DNA of 64,000 nucleotides from Pseudomonas extremaustralis. GTDB taxonomy: Bacteria > Pseudomonadota > Gammaproteobacteria > Pseudomonadales > Pseudomonadaceae. Shown here one piece after another: positions 45,053 through 54,139 of this stretch. The stretch spans positions 2,836,001 to 2,900,000 of the forward strand of contig NZ_LT629689.1 in NCBI RefSeq assembly GCF_900102035.1, given 5' to 3'. Below the pieces are notes generated by a model. That model did no database searches. It was not told where the DNA came from and worked only from the letters and a program-made list of their open reading frames with translations. Both the position numbers and the translations under genes were made by a program. The number at the start of each line of letters is the position of its first letter. The first letter of the stretch is position 1.

Positions 45053-46072
45053 ATGGGCATCGAGCGTTATTCAATCTCCATGTACTTCGCCCATATCCTG
45101 ATGGCGGCCGCGCGCCGCCTCACGCTTGACGAAGAGGTATTGCTCAAGGAAGCCGGCATCAGCCGAAAGCGCCTGGATAACCTTCACCTGCGCATCACTC
45201 CCGACCAGTTCAGTCGCTTGATGCAAGCCGTCTGGCGGTTGAGTGACGACGAGTTTTTCGGCGCGGGTTCGCAGCGCTGTCCGAAGGGCTGCTTCGCGAT
45301 CATGGCCAAGCAAGTGATCCACTCGCACAACCTGCATTCGGTGTATTACAAGCTCAGCCACTTCTACAACGTGATGAACGACTCCCTGCACCTGGAGCTG
45401 AAAGTCGTCGGTGATGAGGCCATGTTTTCAATGGCCTTGAGCGATCCGAGCCTGGACCCCGAATACCTGCTGAGGGGATTTTTACTGTTGCTCTGGCATC
45501 GCTTCCCGAGTTGGCTGATTGGCCAGCGGATCACGCTCAAGCGGGTGACGTTCGATCATCCCGAGCCGGTCCACTCGGCGGAATACCGCTTGATGTTTCC
45601 TTGCCCCATACATTTTGACCAACCCGAGACCTGCCTGGTGTTCGACGCCCGGATCCTCACCGCGCCGCTGGTGCAGACCGCGGAAACCCTGGCCTATCAC
45701 CTGCAGCGAGCCCCGGTGGACTGGTTCACTCGCCCCGCCTATTACCCGGTTTATACGCGGCGGGTGCTGGATCACCTGGAGAACATCGGCGATCTCGCCA
45801 AGGCCACCATCCAGAGCACCGCCAGTGAGCTGCACCTGACGGAAAGAACACTGCGGCGCAAGCTACTGGCCGAAGGCAGCAAGTTTCAGAAGCTCAAGGA
45901 CGGGGTGCGCCGCGACATGGCCATTCACTACTTGAGCCAGACGTCGATGTCGATCAATCAGACATCGCAACAGCTTGGCTTCTCGGACCCTTCGGCATTC
46001 ACCCGGGCCTTCCGCCAATGGACTGGCGAGTTACCCAGAACTTACCGCGACGCAGCGCTCAACCGGAAATGA
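45053..46072 (+). CDS. AraC-family regulator 1 (OruR/ArgR-like)
   Basis: 339 residues. An N-terminal ligand-binding domain of the Arabinose_bd type (residues ~15-200) is followed by a C-terminal AraC double HTH: ASELHLTERTLRRKLLAEG and QTSQQLGFSDPSAFTRAFRQ. Such regulators usually control a nearby catabolic gene. It is divergent from the acyl-CoA dehydrogenase gene and convergent with a second AraC gene 1 bp away. Confidence 0.9.
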   Translation: MGIERYSISMYFAHILMAAARRLTLDEEVLLKEAGISRKRLDNLHLRITPDQFSRLMQAVWRLSDDEFFGAGSQRCPKGCFAIMAKQVIHSHNLHSVYYKLSHFYNVMNDSLHLELKVVGDEAMFSMALSDPSLDPEYLLRGFLLLLWHRFPSWLIGQRITLKRVTFDHPEPVHSAEYRLMFPCPIHFDQPETCLVFDARILTAPLVQTAETLAYHLQRAPVDWFTRPAYYPVYTRRVLDHLENIGDLAKATIQSTASELHLTERTLRRKLLAEGSKFQKLKDGVRRDMAIHYLSQTSMSINQTSQQLGFSDPSAFTRAFRQWTGELPRTYRDAALNRK

Positions 46073-46073
46073 C

Positions 46074-47120
46074 TCAGGCGTCCAGGCGCGCAGGCCGAGA
46101 CGCCTTGCCCTGGACCCGCTCGCGGTAACGACCAGGGCTCTCGCCAGTCCACTTCTTGAACGCGCGATGGAATGCACTGGGTTCCTGAAAACCGCTCTGC
46201 GCGGCAATGTCGCCGATGCTGGCACGTGTCTGGCACAGCAACTCCAACGCCACACTGCGGCGCACTTCGTCCTTGATCTCCTGAAACGAACACCCCTCAC
46301 GCTCCAGGCGACGACGCAAGGTACTGGGGCTCATATGCAAGTCCGCCGCCAGGGCCTCCAGCGCCGGCCATCGGCTGTAGTGGCTGCCACGCAAGCGTTG
46401 ATACACCTGGGTCGACACGCCGTCCTGGTTGCGAAAGCGGATCACCAGCCATTGCGGCGCGGTACGCAGAAATACCTTGAGCGACGCCAGGTCCTGCACC
46501 ACCGCCAGACGCAGGTAGCTGCTGGCAAATTCGATTTCGGTACGGGCCGCGCCAAACGTGAGGTTGTAGCCCCACAGCAGTTGATCGTCGCTGAGGGGCG
46601 CACGCGCATGGCGAAAGTCCGCGCGATCGATGGGCACGCGCCGCCCGCCCAGCCAGCACAGCAGGCTGATCATCAACACCAGAAAGGTTTCCTCGCCGTA
46701 ACGACGCGTCTCTTCATCGCCGCCGCCGATGTCCAGACTGAGTACCGCGCGCTTGCCATGCACGCTGAGGCTGCCGCGAAAGTCGCGCAGGAACAGGGCG
46801 AAGCTGGCCAGGCACTGGGTGAGCGCCTTGCCCAGGTTCGGCTCTTGGATCAGGCCGCGGCAGATCAGGGCAAAACTGCCCGGCGGCATGCCATGAGAGT
46901 CCAGGCGGAAGAACTCATCGTTCAACTCACGAATCTGAATCAGCCATAACGCCGCAAACGCACTGGCCGGCACCCGGGCCTCGGGCTGGGTCAGCAGCGC
47001 CGGCGCGATGCCCGCTTCGTGCAGCACGGCGGCGAGCCGCTCCGGCTGATCCCGCAGCGCATGGATCATGACCTGCACGAAGTAGACTGCAACCGAATCC
47101 TTTTCCCGCGTGGGCATCAT
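46074..47120 (-). CDS. AraC-family regulator 2
   Basis: About 348 residues from the ATG at 47120 (AGGAA 7 nt upstream). Same architecture as regulator 1: N-terminal Arabinose_bd-type domain and C-terminal HTH pair (AADLHMSPSTLRRRLEREG and IAAQSGFQEPSAFHRAFKKW). The two differ widely in sequence, so this is not a recent duplication. It is divergent from the 3-hydroxyacyl-CoA dehydrogenase gene, its likely target. Confidence 0.9.
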   Translation of the reverse strand: MMPTREKDSVAVYFVQVMIHALRDQPERLAAVLHEAGIAPALLTQPEARVPASAFAALWLIQIRELNDEFFRLDSHGMPPGSFALICRGLIQEPNLGKALTQCLASFALFLRDFRGSLSVHGKRAVLSLDIGGGDEETRRYGEETFLVLMISLLCWLGGRRVPIDRADFRHARAPLSDDQLLWGYNLTFGAARTEIEFASSYLRLAVVQDLASLKVFLRTAPQWLVIRFRNQDGVSTQVYQRLRGSHYSRWPALEALAADLHMSPSTLRRRLEREGCSFQEIKDEVRRSVALELLCQTRASIGDIAAQSGFQEPSAFHRAFKKWTGESPGRYRERVQGKASRPARLDA

Positions 47121-47281
47121 TCTGAGTTCCTGTAGCGGACACATGGTAAGAAACGCCAATACAACTGACAGGTTTCGGCATAGGCCGCCACATTGTCGGG
47201 CCCTAGACTCTCGCCCAATAGACCGTATTGCAAGGCATGCCTGTCGTGCAACGGCACCGCACAATTGAAGAGAGAGTGACG

Positions 47282-48133
47282 ATGAATCTGCACAATATCG
47301 GCGTGATCGGCGCGGGCACCATGGGTAACGGCATCGCCCAGATCTGCGCCGTGGCCGGCATCAACGTGACCTTGCTGGACATCTCCGCAGGTGCCCTGGA
47401 AAAAGCCCTGGCCACCGTAAGCAAGAACCTCGATCGCCAAGTCAGCAAGGGCATCCTCAGCGAACCCCAGAAGCATACGGCCCTGGGCAATATCCACACC
47501 AGCACCGACTACGCCAGCCTGGCCAATGCCCAGTGGGTCATCGAGGCGGCCACGGAAAACCTGGAACTGAAGCGACGCGTGCTGCAGCAGATCGCCGCTA
47601 ACGTCAGCGAGCAGTGTGTGATCGCATCCAACACATCATCGCTGTCCATCACCGAACTGGCCGCCGGCGTTAATGCCCCCGAGCGCTTTATCGGCCTGCA
47701 CTTCTTCAACCCAGTGCCGGTGATGGGCCTGATCGAAGTGATTCGTGGCCTGCAGACCAGCGACACCACCCACGCCCAAGCCATCGAGCTGGCGCAGTAC
47801 CTGGGCAAAACCGCGATCACTGCCGGCAACCGCCCAGGTTTCGTGGTCAACCGGATTCTGGTGCCGATGATCAACGAAGCGATCCTGGTGCTCCAGGAAG
47901 GCCTGGCCAGCGCCGAAGACATCGACGCCGGCATGTCCCTGGGCTGCAATCAGCCAATCGGCCCGCTGGCCCTTGCCGACCTGATTGGCCTGGACACTTT
48001 GCTGGCGATCCTCGAGGCGTTCTACGAGGGCTTCCAGGACAGCAAATACCGCAGCGCGCCACTGCTCAGGGAAATGGTGGCCGCCGGTTACCTGGGGCGT
48101 AAGACCGGGCGTGGCTTCCACACCTATGGCTGA
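47282..48133 (+). CDS. 3-hydroxybutyryl/3-hydroxyacyl-CoA dehydrogenase
   Basis: 283 residues, the short single-function form. The Rossmann motif GAGTMGNGIAQ is at residues ~9-19. The catalytic stretch is SNTSSLSITELA then HFFNPVPVMGLIEVIRG, and the C-terminal domain has NRPGFVVNRILVPMINEA. It oxidises 3-hydroxyacyl-CoA with NAD. The ATG at 47282 follows a GAGAGAG-type ribosome site. Overlaps the next gene, a TetR regulator, by 8 bp. Confidence 0.93.
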   Translation: MNLHNIGVIGAGTMGNGIAQICAVAGINVTLLDISAGALEKALATVSKNLDRQVSKGILSEPQKHTALGNIHTSTDYASLANAQWVIEAATENLELKRRVLQQIAANVSEQCVIASNTSSLSITELAAGVNAPERFIGLHFFNPVPVMGLIEVIRGLQTSDTTHAQAIELAQYLGKTAITAGNRPGFVVNRILVPMINEAILVLQEGLASAEDIDAGMSLGCNQPIGPLALADLIGLDTLLAILEAFYEGFQDSKYRSAPLLREMVAAGYLGRKTGRGFHTYG

Positions 48134-48740
48134 GTATCGCTCGCGCCTGTGCGAACACCGTAACAAGGCCCTGGAGTTGCTCGCCAGCAAAGGCTTCGGT
48201 CAAGTCGGCATGCGCGAGCTGGCCAGCAGCCTGGGGCTGACCCCGGGCTCGCTGTACCACCACTACCCCAGCAAGCAGCACCTGTTGCTGGATTGGATCG
48301 AAGAGTTCTACGAAGAATTGCTGACCACCCTGGGGCGCGTCGAACAACGACCACGCGCTCGCCAGGACAATCTGCAACGGCTGATTCACGCCCACCTGGA
48401 TTTACATCAGGAAATGCCCTGGCATTTCCGCCTGGCGGAGCGTGATTGCAGCTGCCTCACGGAGGACCAGCAACTGCGGGTCCGACAACTGCGCGAACAA
48501 TACGAGCGCCGACTGCTGCAAATGCTCGGGCGACCACGGCGGTTGAGCGTCCACGCTCTGCAAGCGGCCGGCCACGCCATCGCCACGCTACTGAACAATG
48601 CGCCGAGCTGGCTGGCCGGGCAGACGCTGGACGATGCCGAACGCACTGAGCTACTGGAAAACCTGCTGACCGGCGCCATCGAGCGCGTGCTGGCGCCGAG
48701 AGCCAGCGACAGGCCAAGCTTGCAGATCGCCGTGGCCTGA
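48126..48740 (+). CDS. TetR-family regulator, translationally coupled to the dehydrogenase
   Basis: 204 residues from the ATG at 48126, inside the last codons of the dehydrogenase gene. N-terminal HTH MRELASSLGLTPGSLYHHYP is the TetR pattern; the rest is a helical ligand domain. Together with two AraC genes and a two-component system it is one of four regulatory inputs in this fatty-acid block. Ligand unknown, perhaps an acyl-CoA. Confidence 0.9.
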   Translation: MAEYRSRLCEHRNKALELLASKGFGQVGMRELASSLGLTPGSLYHHYPSKQHLLLDWIEEFYEELLTTLGRVEQRPRARQDNLQRLIHAHLDLHQEMPWHFRLAERDCSCLTEDQQLRVRQLREQYERRLLQMLGRPRRLSVHALQAAGHAIATLLNNAPSWLAGQTLDDAERTELLENLLTGAIERVLAPRASDRPSLQIAVA

Positions 48741-48746
48741 GGTCGA

Positions 48747-49382
48747 TCAGCGCAGTTGCAAAGGGTCCACCAGGCCAACGGCAATCGCCATGCCCACCAA
48801 CTCCGGCAAATGGCTGGCCGCCATGCGCTTCATGACGCGGGCGCGATACAGATCGATGGTCTTGACGCTGACGCCCAACTGCTCGGCGATTTCCCGATTG
48901 GTATAGCCCTGCACCAGCGGGAGCAACACATCACGCTCCCGTGGCGTGAGTTGCTGCATCCGCGCTTGTACCCGCGCAGGCCCTTCACCGAGGCTCTGGC
49001 GATGATCGGCCTTGCTCAAGGCTTGCAGCACACTGTCCAGCAGCAACTGCTCGTTGTAAGGCTTCTCGATAAAGTCATGCGCCCCGGCCTTGAACGCACG
49101 CACCACAATCGGCACATCGGCGTGACCACTGACGAAAATCACCGGCAGGTGCAAGTCACGGCTGCGCATGTGTTCCTGCACATTCAGGCCGCCCATGCCC
49201 GGCATGCGCACATCCAGCAGCACGCAGGCGTTGAGGCGGCTGTCGCAGGCCTCGAGAAACTCGCGGCCACTGGTAAACGGCAGCGCCTTGAGGCCCACCG
49301 ATTCCAGCAACCACACGGTCGAGTCGAGCATCCCCTGGTCATCATCGACCACATACACCACCTGCTCCGTCACGCTCACCAT
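48747..49382 (-). CDS. FixJ/NarL-type response regulator
   Basis: 211 residues. The receiver domain has the acidic pocket VVDDD, the phospho-accepting Asp in VLLDVRMPGMGG, and Lys in FIEKPY. The C-terminal LuxR HTH is LTPRERDVLLPLVQGYTNREIAEQLGVSV, given here in part only as LTPRERDVLLPL and NREIAEQLGVSVKTI. It is 16 bp downstream of the sensor kinase gene. The start at 49382 has AGAGGAA 7 nt upstream. Confidence 0.92.
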   Translation of the reverse strand: MVSVTEQVVYVVDDDQGMLDSTVWLLESVGLKALPFTSGREFLEACDSRLNACVLLDVRMPGMGGLNVQEHMRSRDLHLPVIFVSGHADVPIVVRAFKAGAHDFIEKPYNEQLLLDSVLQALSKADHRQSLGEGPARVQARMQQLTPRERDVLLPLVQGYTNREIAEQLGVSVKTIDLYRARVMKRMAASHLPELVGMAIAVGLVDPLQLR

Positions 49383-49398
49383 GACTTGATTCCTCTTC

Positions 49399-51231
49399 TT
49401 ATTGTGGGGCACCGCTCTGGGCGAGCGTCGGCAAGCGACAGCACATTTGCAGCCCGACCGGCATCGGCTCGGCCTGCAACTCGCCACCGAAACCTTCGAT
49501 GATGCTGCGACTCATGGACAAGCCCAGGCCCAGGCCATTGGCCTTGCTGGTGTAGAACGGCGTAAATATCTGCTCCAACTGCGCCGGCGAAACGCCGGGG
49601 CCCTGATCGCTCACATCGATCTGCACCCACCCGTCACGTTGCGCCAATGCGCTCATGACGATCAGCGAAGGCTGGCCGGGATGGGCTTCGCGATTCGCAT
49701 CAATGGCATTGCGCAGCAAGTTCAGCAGCACCTGCTCGAGCAGCACCCGGTCGGCGTAAATCAGCGGCAGATTATCCGGCAGGCGATCCTCGATCGCCAC
49801 CTGACAATCGCTGGCCTCCCAGGCACACAGGCGCACCGCTTCGCGGGCCACCTCGCCGGGGTTGAGCGCCTCCATGCGGCGGCGCCCCTTGCGCAGAAAC
49901 GCGCGCAAGCGCTTGATCACTTGCGCGGCGTGATTGGCATGCACCGAGATCCGCTCCAGGCCTTGGGCCACCCGCTCGGCTGCCGGCGAATCGCTGCCCA
50001 GAGCGGTCAAATAACGCTGGCTCGCATTGGCGTAATTGACCACTGCCGCCAACGGCTGATTCATTTCATGGGCGATGCCCGACGCCAGCTCACCCAGGGT
50101 CACCAGGCGCGCGGTGTGAGCCAGTTCGTCCTGATGATGACGCTGCTGGGCTTCACGCAATTCGCGCTCGGTAAGATCACGGACCACCAGCGAATAAAAG
50201 CGCTCGCCACTGGCGGAACGATGGGCCAGCACCATCAGCACCACCGGCACCGACACGGCCACACCCAACGGCTGCAGGCGCGTATCGAGGCTCCAACAGC
50301 CATCGCGTTCGGCGCCGCTCCAACCTTCGTGCTGCAAGCGTGCCAATACATCGCGACCCAGAAACTGCGCCAGGCTCGGCATGCTGGGCGATTCAGCCAG
50401 CCTCAGGATGCGTCGCGCGGCAGGGTTGAGATACGTGACGGCACCATCGGGCTGGATAAACAACACGGGGTCGGTATTGGCTTCCACGACATCGGCCAGG
50501 CGCCGTGTGGTTTCCTCGGCCTGGACCCTGGCGGTGATATCGCGGGACACGCTGACCACCTCCACCACCGCCCCCGTGTAAGTCTCGCGGATCGCCCGGC
50601 AAGCGGTTTCAAACCACAGGTAATGGCCACGGCGATGGCGGATGCGATAGGTCATGGTGTAATAACCGTCCTGCTCCAGGCCTTCCCGGGCCCGCCGCAC
50701 CATGGCCGCCAAGCCCTGGCGATGGAACAGGCGTTGTGCCAGCGTCCCGCGCAACTCCCCCGGCCAATACCCCAACAAGGCCCAGGAAGCCGGCGAAGCA
50801 TCGAGAAAACCGCCGTCCGGGGTATGCCGGGAAATCAAGTCGGTGGTGTTTTCGATAATCAGCCGATACAGCCGCCGTGCCTTGGCAGATTCGCGCTCGG
50901 CGACAATCTGCGCGCTGGCTTCCCGGCAACGGGCCAGCACGCGATTTTCGCCAGGGCCAGGAATGAAGGTCCACACCAGAATGCGGTCGGCGAATTGCGC
51001 CTCGACGCCTTCGATCGCCCGTTGCTGCACGAGGCAGGCCTGGACCAACGGCAAGCAATTGATCGGCAACAGGCGTCTACAATCGACCAGGGACAACTGC
51101 TCAAGCAACACCCGCAGTGCGGCGTTGAGCTCCAGCGGCTGCGCCTGAGCGTCCAGCAGGAGACTCGGCTGCGGATCATGCGCAAGCAGGGGTGAACCGC
51201 CGGGTAAATGTGCAGAATTACCGATCATCAT
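49399..51231 (-). CDS. Cytoplasmic PAS-domain sensor histidine kinase
   Basis: About 610 residues. No clear membrane segment, so it is probably soluble. At least two PAS domains (about 130-250 and 255-370) precede the kinase core: H-box GIAHEMNQPLAAVVNYANA with the phospho-His, N-box LLRNAIDANREAHP, and G-boxes DQGPGVS and GLGLGLSMSRSIIEGFGG. The H-box is the FixL/DctB group form. Cognate regulator directly downstream. Divergent from the acyl-CoA synthetase gene, the likely target. Confidence 0.92.
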   Translation of the reverse strand: MMIGNSAHLPGGSPLLAHDPQPSLLLDAQAQPLELNAALRVLLEQLSLVDCRRLLPINCLPLVQACLVQQRAIEGVEAQFADRILVWTFIPGPGENRVLARCREASAQIVAERESAKARRLYRLIIENTTDLISRHTPDGGFLDASPASWALLGYWPGELRGTLAQRLFHRQGLAAMVRRAREGLEQDGYYTMTYRIRHRRGHYLWFETACRAIRETYTGAVVEVVSVSRDITARVQAEETTRRLADVVEANTDPVLFIQPDGAVTYLNPAARRILRLAESPSMPSLAQFLGRDVLARLQHEGWSGAERDGCWSLDTRLQPLGVAVSVPVVLMVLAHRSASGERFYSLVVRDLTERELREAQQRHHQDELAHTARLVTLGELASGIAHEMNQPLAAVVNYANASQRYLTALGSDSPAAERVAQGLERISVHANHAAQVIKRLRAFLRKGRRRMEALNPGEVAREAVRLCAWEASDCQVAIEDRLPDNLPLIYADRVLLEQVLLNLLRNAIDANREAHPGQPSLIVMSALAQRDGWVQIDVSDQGPGVSPAQLEQIFTPFYTSKANGLGLGLSMSRSIIEGFGGELQAEPMPVGLQMCCRLPTLAQSGAPQ

Positions 51232-51284
51232 CAAACCTTTGCAGGGGTAACGCCGCCGGTATCTGCGGAAGCGTTTAATCAAGA

Positions 51285-51302
51285 TATAGTAGATATACTA
51301 TA
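51285..51302. promoter_or_regulatory. AT-rich inverted repeat, candidate operator
   Basis: TATAGTA-GATA-TACTATA, perfect 7-bp arms, in the 258-bp divergent region between the sensor kinase and acyl-CoA synthetase genes. It stands out in a GC-rich background. It could be the binding site of the response regulator or part of a promoter. Confidence 0.4.
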
Positions 51303-51489
51303 CAACACAGGTAGTACTTCCATATATCCACACGAACAGTATATAAAAGCCGCCGGAGAGGTCTTCGAGCTTTTCCCGCAGGGATCGGCTTGCCAACGAT
51401 AAAGCCCCCAGGCCAGCACCATCAGCCTGTCTGCCGTTACCAGCGTCTCGAACAATAGAGCTAATAATCAGCCACCGGGTATCCGCACC

Positions 51490-53112
51490 ATGTCCATTTT
51501 TGACCAAGGCCTCGAGCCGACCAACGTTAACCATATTGCTCTTTCGCCTTTAAGCTTCATCGAACGTACTGCCAGCGTCTATCCCGATTACCCTGCCGTG
51601 ATCCACGGGTCGATACGCGCCACCTGGGCACAGACCTACAGCCGCTGCCGGCGCCTGGCATCGGCCCTCGCCGGTCGCGGGATCGGTAAAAACGACACCG
51701 TGGCCGTCATGCTGCCCAACATTCCCGCCATGCTCGAAGCGCATTTCGGCGTGCCGATGATTGGCGCGGTACTCAATGCACTCAACGTACGCCTGGATGC
51801 CGAAGCCATCGCGTTCATGCTCGCCCACGGCGAAGCCAAGGTACTGATCGCCGACCGCGAATTCCATGATGTGGTGCATGCAGCCATCGGCATGCTCGAC
51901 CATCCGCCCTTGGTCATCGACGTCGACGACCCGGAATACGGCGAAGGCCAGCCGGTCAGCGACCTGGACTACGAGGCGTTTCTCGCCGAGGGCGACCCGG
52001 ATTTCGCCTGGCAGTGGCCTGAGGACGAATGGCAAGCCATTTCGTTGAACTACACCTCGGGCACTACCGGCAACCCCAAGGGCGTGGTCTACCACCACCG
52101 TGGGGCTTACCTGAACTCCCTGGGCAACCAAATGATCTGGGCGGTCGGCAACCACCCCGTGTACCTGTGGACACTGCCGATGTTCCACTGCAACGGCTGG
52201 TGCTACCCGTGGATCATCACGGCATTGGCCGGGGTCCACGTGTTCCTGCGCCGCGTCGACCCGCAGAAAATCCTCAACCTGATCCACGAACATCAGGTCA
52301 CTCACCTGTGCGGCGCACCGATTGTGCTCAACGCCCTGGTAAACATGCCCGACTCGGCCAAAGCCGCCATCGATCATCCGGTGAACGCCATGGTCGCCGG
52401 CGCGGCACCACCCGCCAAGGTCATCGGCGCCGTGGAAGAAATGGGCATCAAGGTGATCCACGTCTACGGCCTGACCGAAGTGTATGGCCCGGTGACGCTG
52501 TGCGCCTGGCACTCGGAATGGGATGAACTGCCGCTCGACGAACGTGCGCAGATCAAGGCTCGTCAGGGTGTGCGCTATCCGACCCTGGAAGGGGTGATGG
52601 TCGCCGACCCGAAAACCCTCGAACCCACCCCCCATGATGGTCACACCATCGGTGAGATTTTCATGCGGGGCAATACGGTAATGAAGGGCTACCTGAAGAA
52701 CCCTACGGCAACCGCCGAAGCGTTCGAAGGCGGCTGGTTCCATACCGGCGACCTGGCGGTGACCCATCCTGACGGCTACGTGGAAATCCGCGACCGGCTC
52801 AAGGACATCATCATCTCCGGCGGCGAGAACATCTCCACTATCGAACTTGAAGGCGTGCTGTACCGGCACCCGGCAATCCTCGAAGCTGCCGTGGTCGCAC
52901 GCCCCGATGAAAAGTGGGGTGAAACGCCGTGCGCCTTTGTCACCCTCAAGGCTGACCACCAGAACATCCGCGAAGCCGACGTCATCAGCTTCTGCCGTGA
53001 ACACCTGGCAGGCTTCAAGGTGCCGCGCACCGTGGTTTTCACCCAGCTGCCGAAGACCTCGACAGGCAAGATCCAGAAATTCATGCTGCGCGACATGGCG
53101 AAAAAGCTCTGA
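51490..53112 (+). CDS. Acyl-CoA synthetase (AMP-binding, medium-chain AlkK-like)
   Basis: 540 residues. The adenylation motif is LNYTSGTTGNPKGVVYHH, then MFHCNGWCYPW, then HVYGLTEVYGPVT, then GWFHTGDLAVTHPDGY. The C-terminal catalytic Lys lies in KTSTGKIQKFMLR. It activates a carboxylic acid to the acyl-CoA, feeding the dehydrogenases nearby. The substrate is not determined; the sequence style is that of medium-chain or dimethylsulfoniopropionate/acrylate-type ligases. The start has no strong ribosome site. Confidence 0.93.
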   Translation: MSIFDQGLEPTNVNHIALSPLSFIERTASVYPDYPAVIHGSIRATWAQTYSRCRRLASALAGRGIGKNDTVAVMLPNIPAMLEAHFGVPMIGAVLNALNVRLDAEAIAFMLAHGEAKVLIADREFHDVVHAAIGMLDHPPLVIDVDDPEYGEGQPVSDLDYEAFLAEGDPDFAWQWPEDEWQAISLNYTSGTTGNPKGVVYHHRGAYLNSLGNQMIWAVGNHPVYLWTLPMFHCNGWCYPWIITALAGVHVFLRRVDPQKILNLIHEHQVTHLCGAPIVLNALVNMPDSAKAAIDHPVNAMVAGAAPPAKVIGAVEEMGIKVIHVYGLTEVYGPVTLCAWHSEWDELPLDERAQIKARQGVRYPTLEGVMVADPKTLEPTPHDGHTIGEIFMRGNTVMKGYLKNPTATAEAFEGGWFHTGDLAVTHPDGYVEIRDRLKDIIISGGENISTIELEGVLYRHPAILEAAVVARPDEKWGETPCAFVTLKADHQNIREADVISFCREHLAGFKVPRTVVFTQLPKTSTGKIQKFMLRDMAKKL

Positions 53113-53183
53113 CCCGCGCCCATCAATCCTGATCGCTGCGCCCACCCCATGGACGCCAGCGGGCAGGATTGATGCAGCCGGCC

Positions 53184-53221
53184 AAAAAAAATGCCCTCCT
53201 GATATGGAGGGCATTTTTTTT
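53184..53221 (+). terminator. Strong bidirectional terminator after the acyl-CoA synthetase
   Basis: ATGCCCTCC / GGAGGGCAT 9-bp stem with a 6-nt loop, flanked by a run of A on the left and seven T on the right. Confidence 0.93.
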
Positions 53222-53301
53222 GGTTCAGGGGTGCGGTGCTCCGCCCCCCCCCCCCGAATCCCATTGAACTGAGATTCTGTATTTAATTTATTGCACAAAC
53301 G

Positions 53302-53327
53302 AAAAAAGACGCCGAAGCGTCTTTTTT
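53302..53327 (-). terminator. Terminator of the tRNA-Gly/Glu operon
   Basis: AAAAAAGACGC and GCGTCTTTTTT pair around CGAA. On the minus strand it follows the last tRNA-Gly by about 40 bp and ends in a T-run. Confidence 0.9.
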
Positions 53328-53368
53328 TCGCTGACTCCCAGGCCCAGCGGGCACTGCGAATCAAAAAT

Positions 53369-53444
<76 letters not shown>

Positions 53445-53447
53445 AAA

Positions 53448-53523
53448 TGGCGTCCCCTAGGGGACTCGAACCCCTGTTACCGCCGTGAAAGGGCGATGTC
53501 CTAGGCCACTAGACGAAGGGGAC
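53448..53523 (-). tRNA. tRNA-Glu (TTC), variant copy
   Basis: 76 nt on the minus strand, anticodon TTC in CTTTCAC, CCA encoded. It differs from the copy at 53706-53781 at one base (position 53496). This turns the first pair of the anticodon stem (27-43) from C-G into a T-G wobble. Confidence 0.96.
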
Positions 53524-53627
53524 ACGCTACTGAAATACATGGTGTGTATTCCAGTGCCCAGAGGCCTCGTCCGAAGACTTGGTCCTGGTTTCACTCAATG
53601 CCGCCCGAAGGCAACACTGCTTAAAAT

Positions 53628-53703
<76 letters not shown>

Positions 53704-53705
53704 AT

Positions 53706-53781
53706 TGGCGTCCCCTAGGGGACTCGAACCCCTGTTACCGCCGTGAAAGGGCGGTGTCCTAGGCCACTAGACGAAGGGGAC
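53706..53781 (-). tRNA. tRNA-Glu (TTC), first gene of the array
   Basis: 76 nt on the minus strand. The acceptor GTCCCCT pairs fully, the anticodon is TTC, and the anticodon stem is the standard CCGCC/GGCGG. CCA is encoded. Confidence 0.97.
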
Positions 53782-53843
53782 ACACGTACAACATTCACTC
53801 CCTACCGCGTTTCGCTGTGTGCTTTACGCTGTAAGTGGCGCGC

Positions 53844-53872
53844 ATTCTATGGATGGATTGAAAGGTCGTCAA
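53844..53872 (-). promoter_or_regulatory. Sigma-70 promoter of the Glu-Gly-Glu-Gly tRNA operon
   Basis: On the minus strand TTGACG, 17 bp, TAGAAT, followed by the GC-rich discriminator GCGCGCC, about 60 bp before the first tRNA-Glu. The same -10 and discriminator occur in the tRNA-Val/Asp promoter. Confidence 0.85.
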
Positions 53873-54139
53873 CCCCTAAGGATAAATTTATTTAAATCAA
53901 TGACTTCGCCCTGGTTTACCGGCCTGTGCGGGGATTCTGCCCGTCCGAGCTTTGACGCCTATATTCTGGCGCCCGACAAGGCGTTATAGTCCACCTCAGC
54001 AAATGATGGCAATGTGCATCTACCCACGGGACGCTTACCTATATAGAAGAAACTACCTGGGCAACTGGTCGATCAGTCCTATCCGCCGGATGACTCAGTC
54101 ACTACACTCCACAGCAAACCCTATAAAGAGGTCGCACCG
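53873..54139. other. Intergenic region before the membrane protein gene
   Basis: No gene or RNA seen. It is AT-rich near 53880-53900 and probably holds the promoter of the gene at 54140; I cannot fix the -35/-10. Confidence 0.4.

Noticed and set aside
49402..51195. Plus-strand open frame of about 600 codons across the sensor kinase gene
   Set aside because: Antisense of a histidine kinase with every box in place; no motif of its own.
48747..51231. Assignment of the FixJ-type two-component system to a named pair (such as the acetate regulators MxtR/ErdR or CrbS/CrbR)
   Set aside because: The kinase lacks the large transporter-like membrane part of those sensors, so the name would be unsupported.
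53244..53255. Run of 12 C in the intergenic region after the acyl-CoA synthetase
   Set aside because: Non-coding low-complexity tract between two terminators; its length may be a sequencing uncertainty and no phase-variable gene depends on it.
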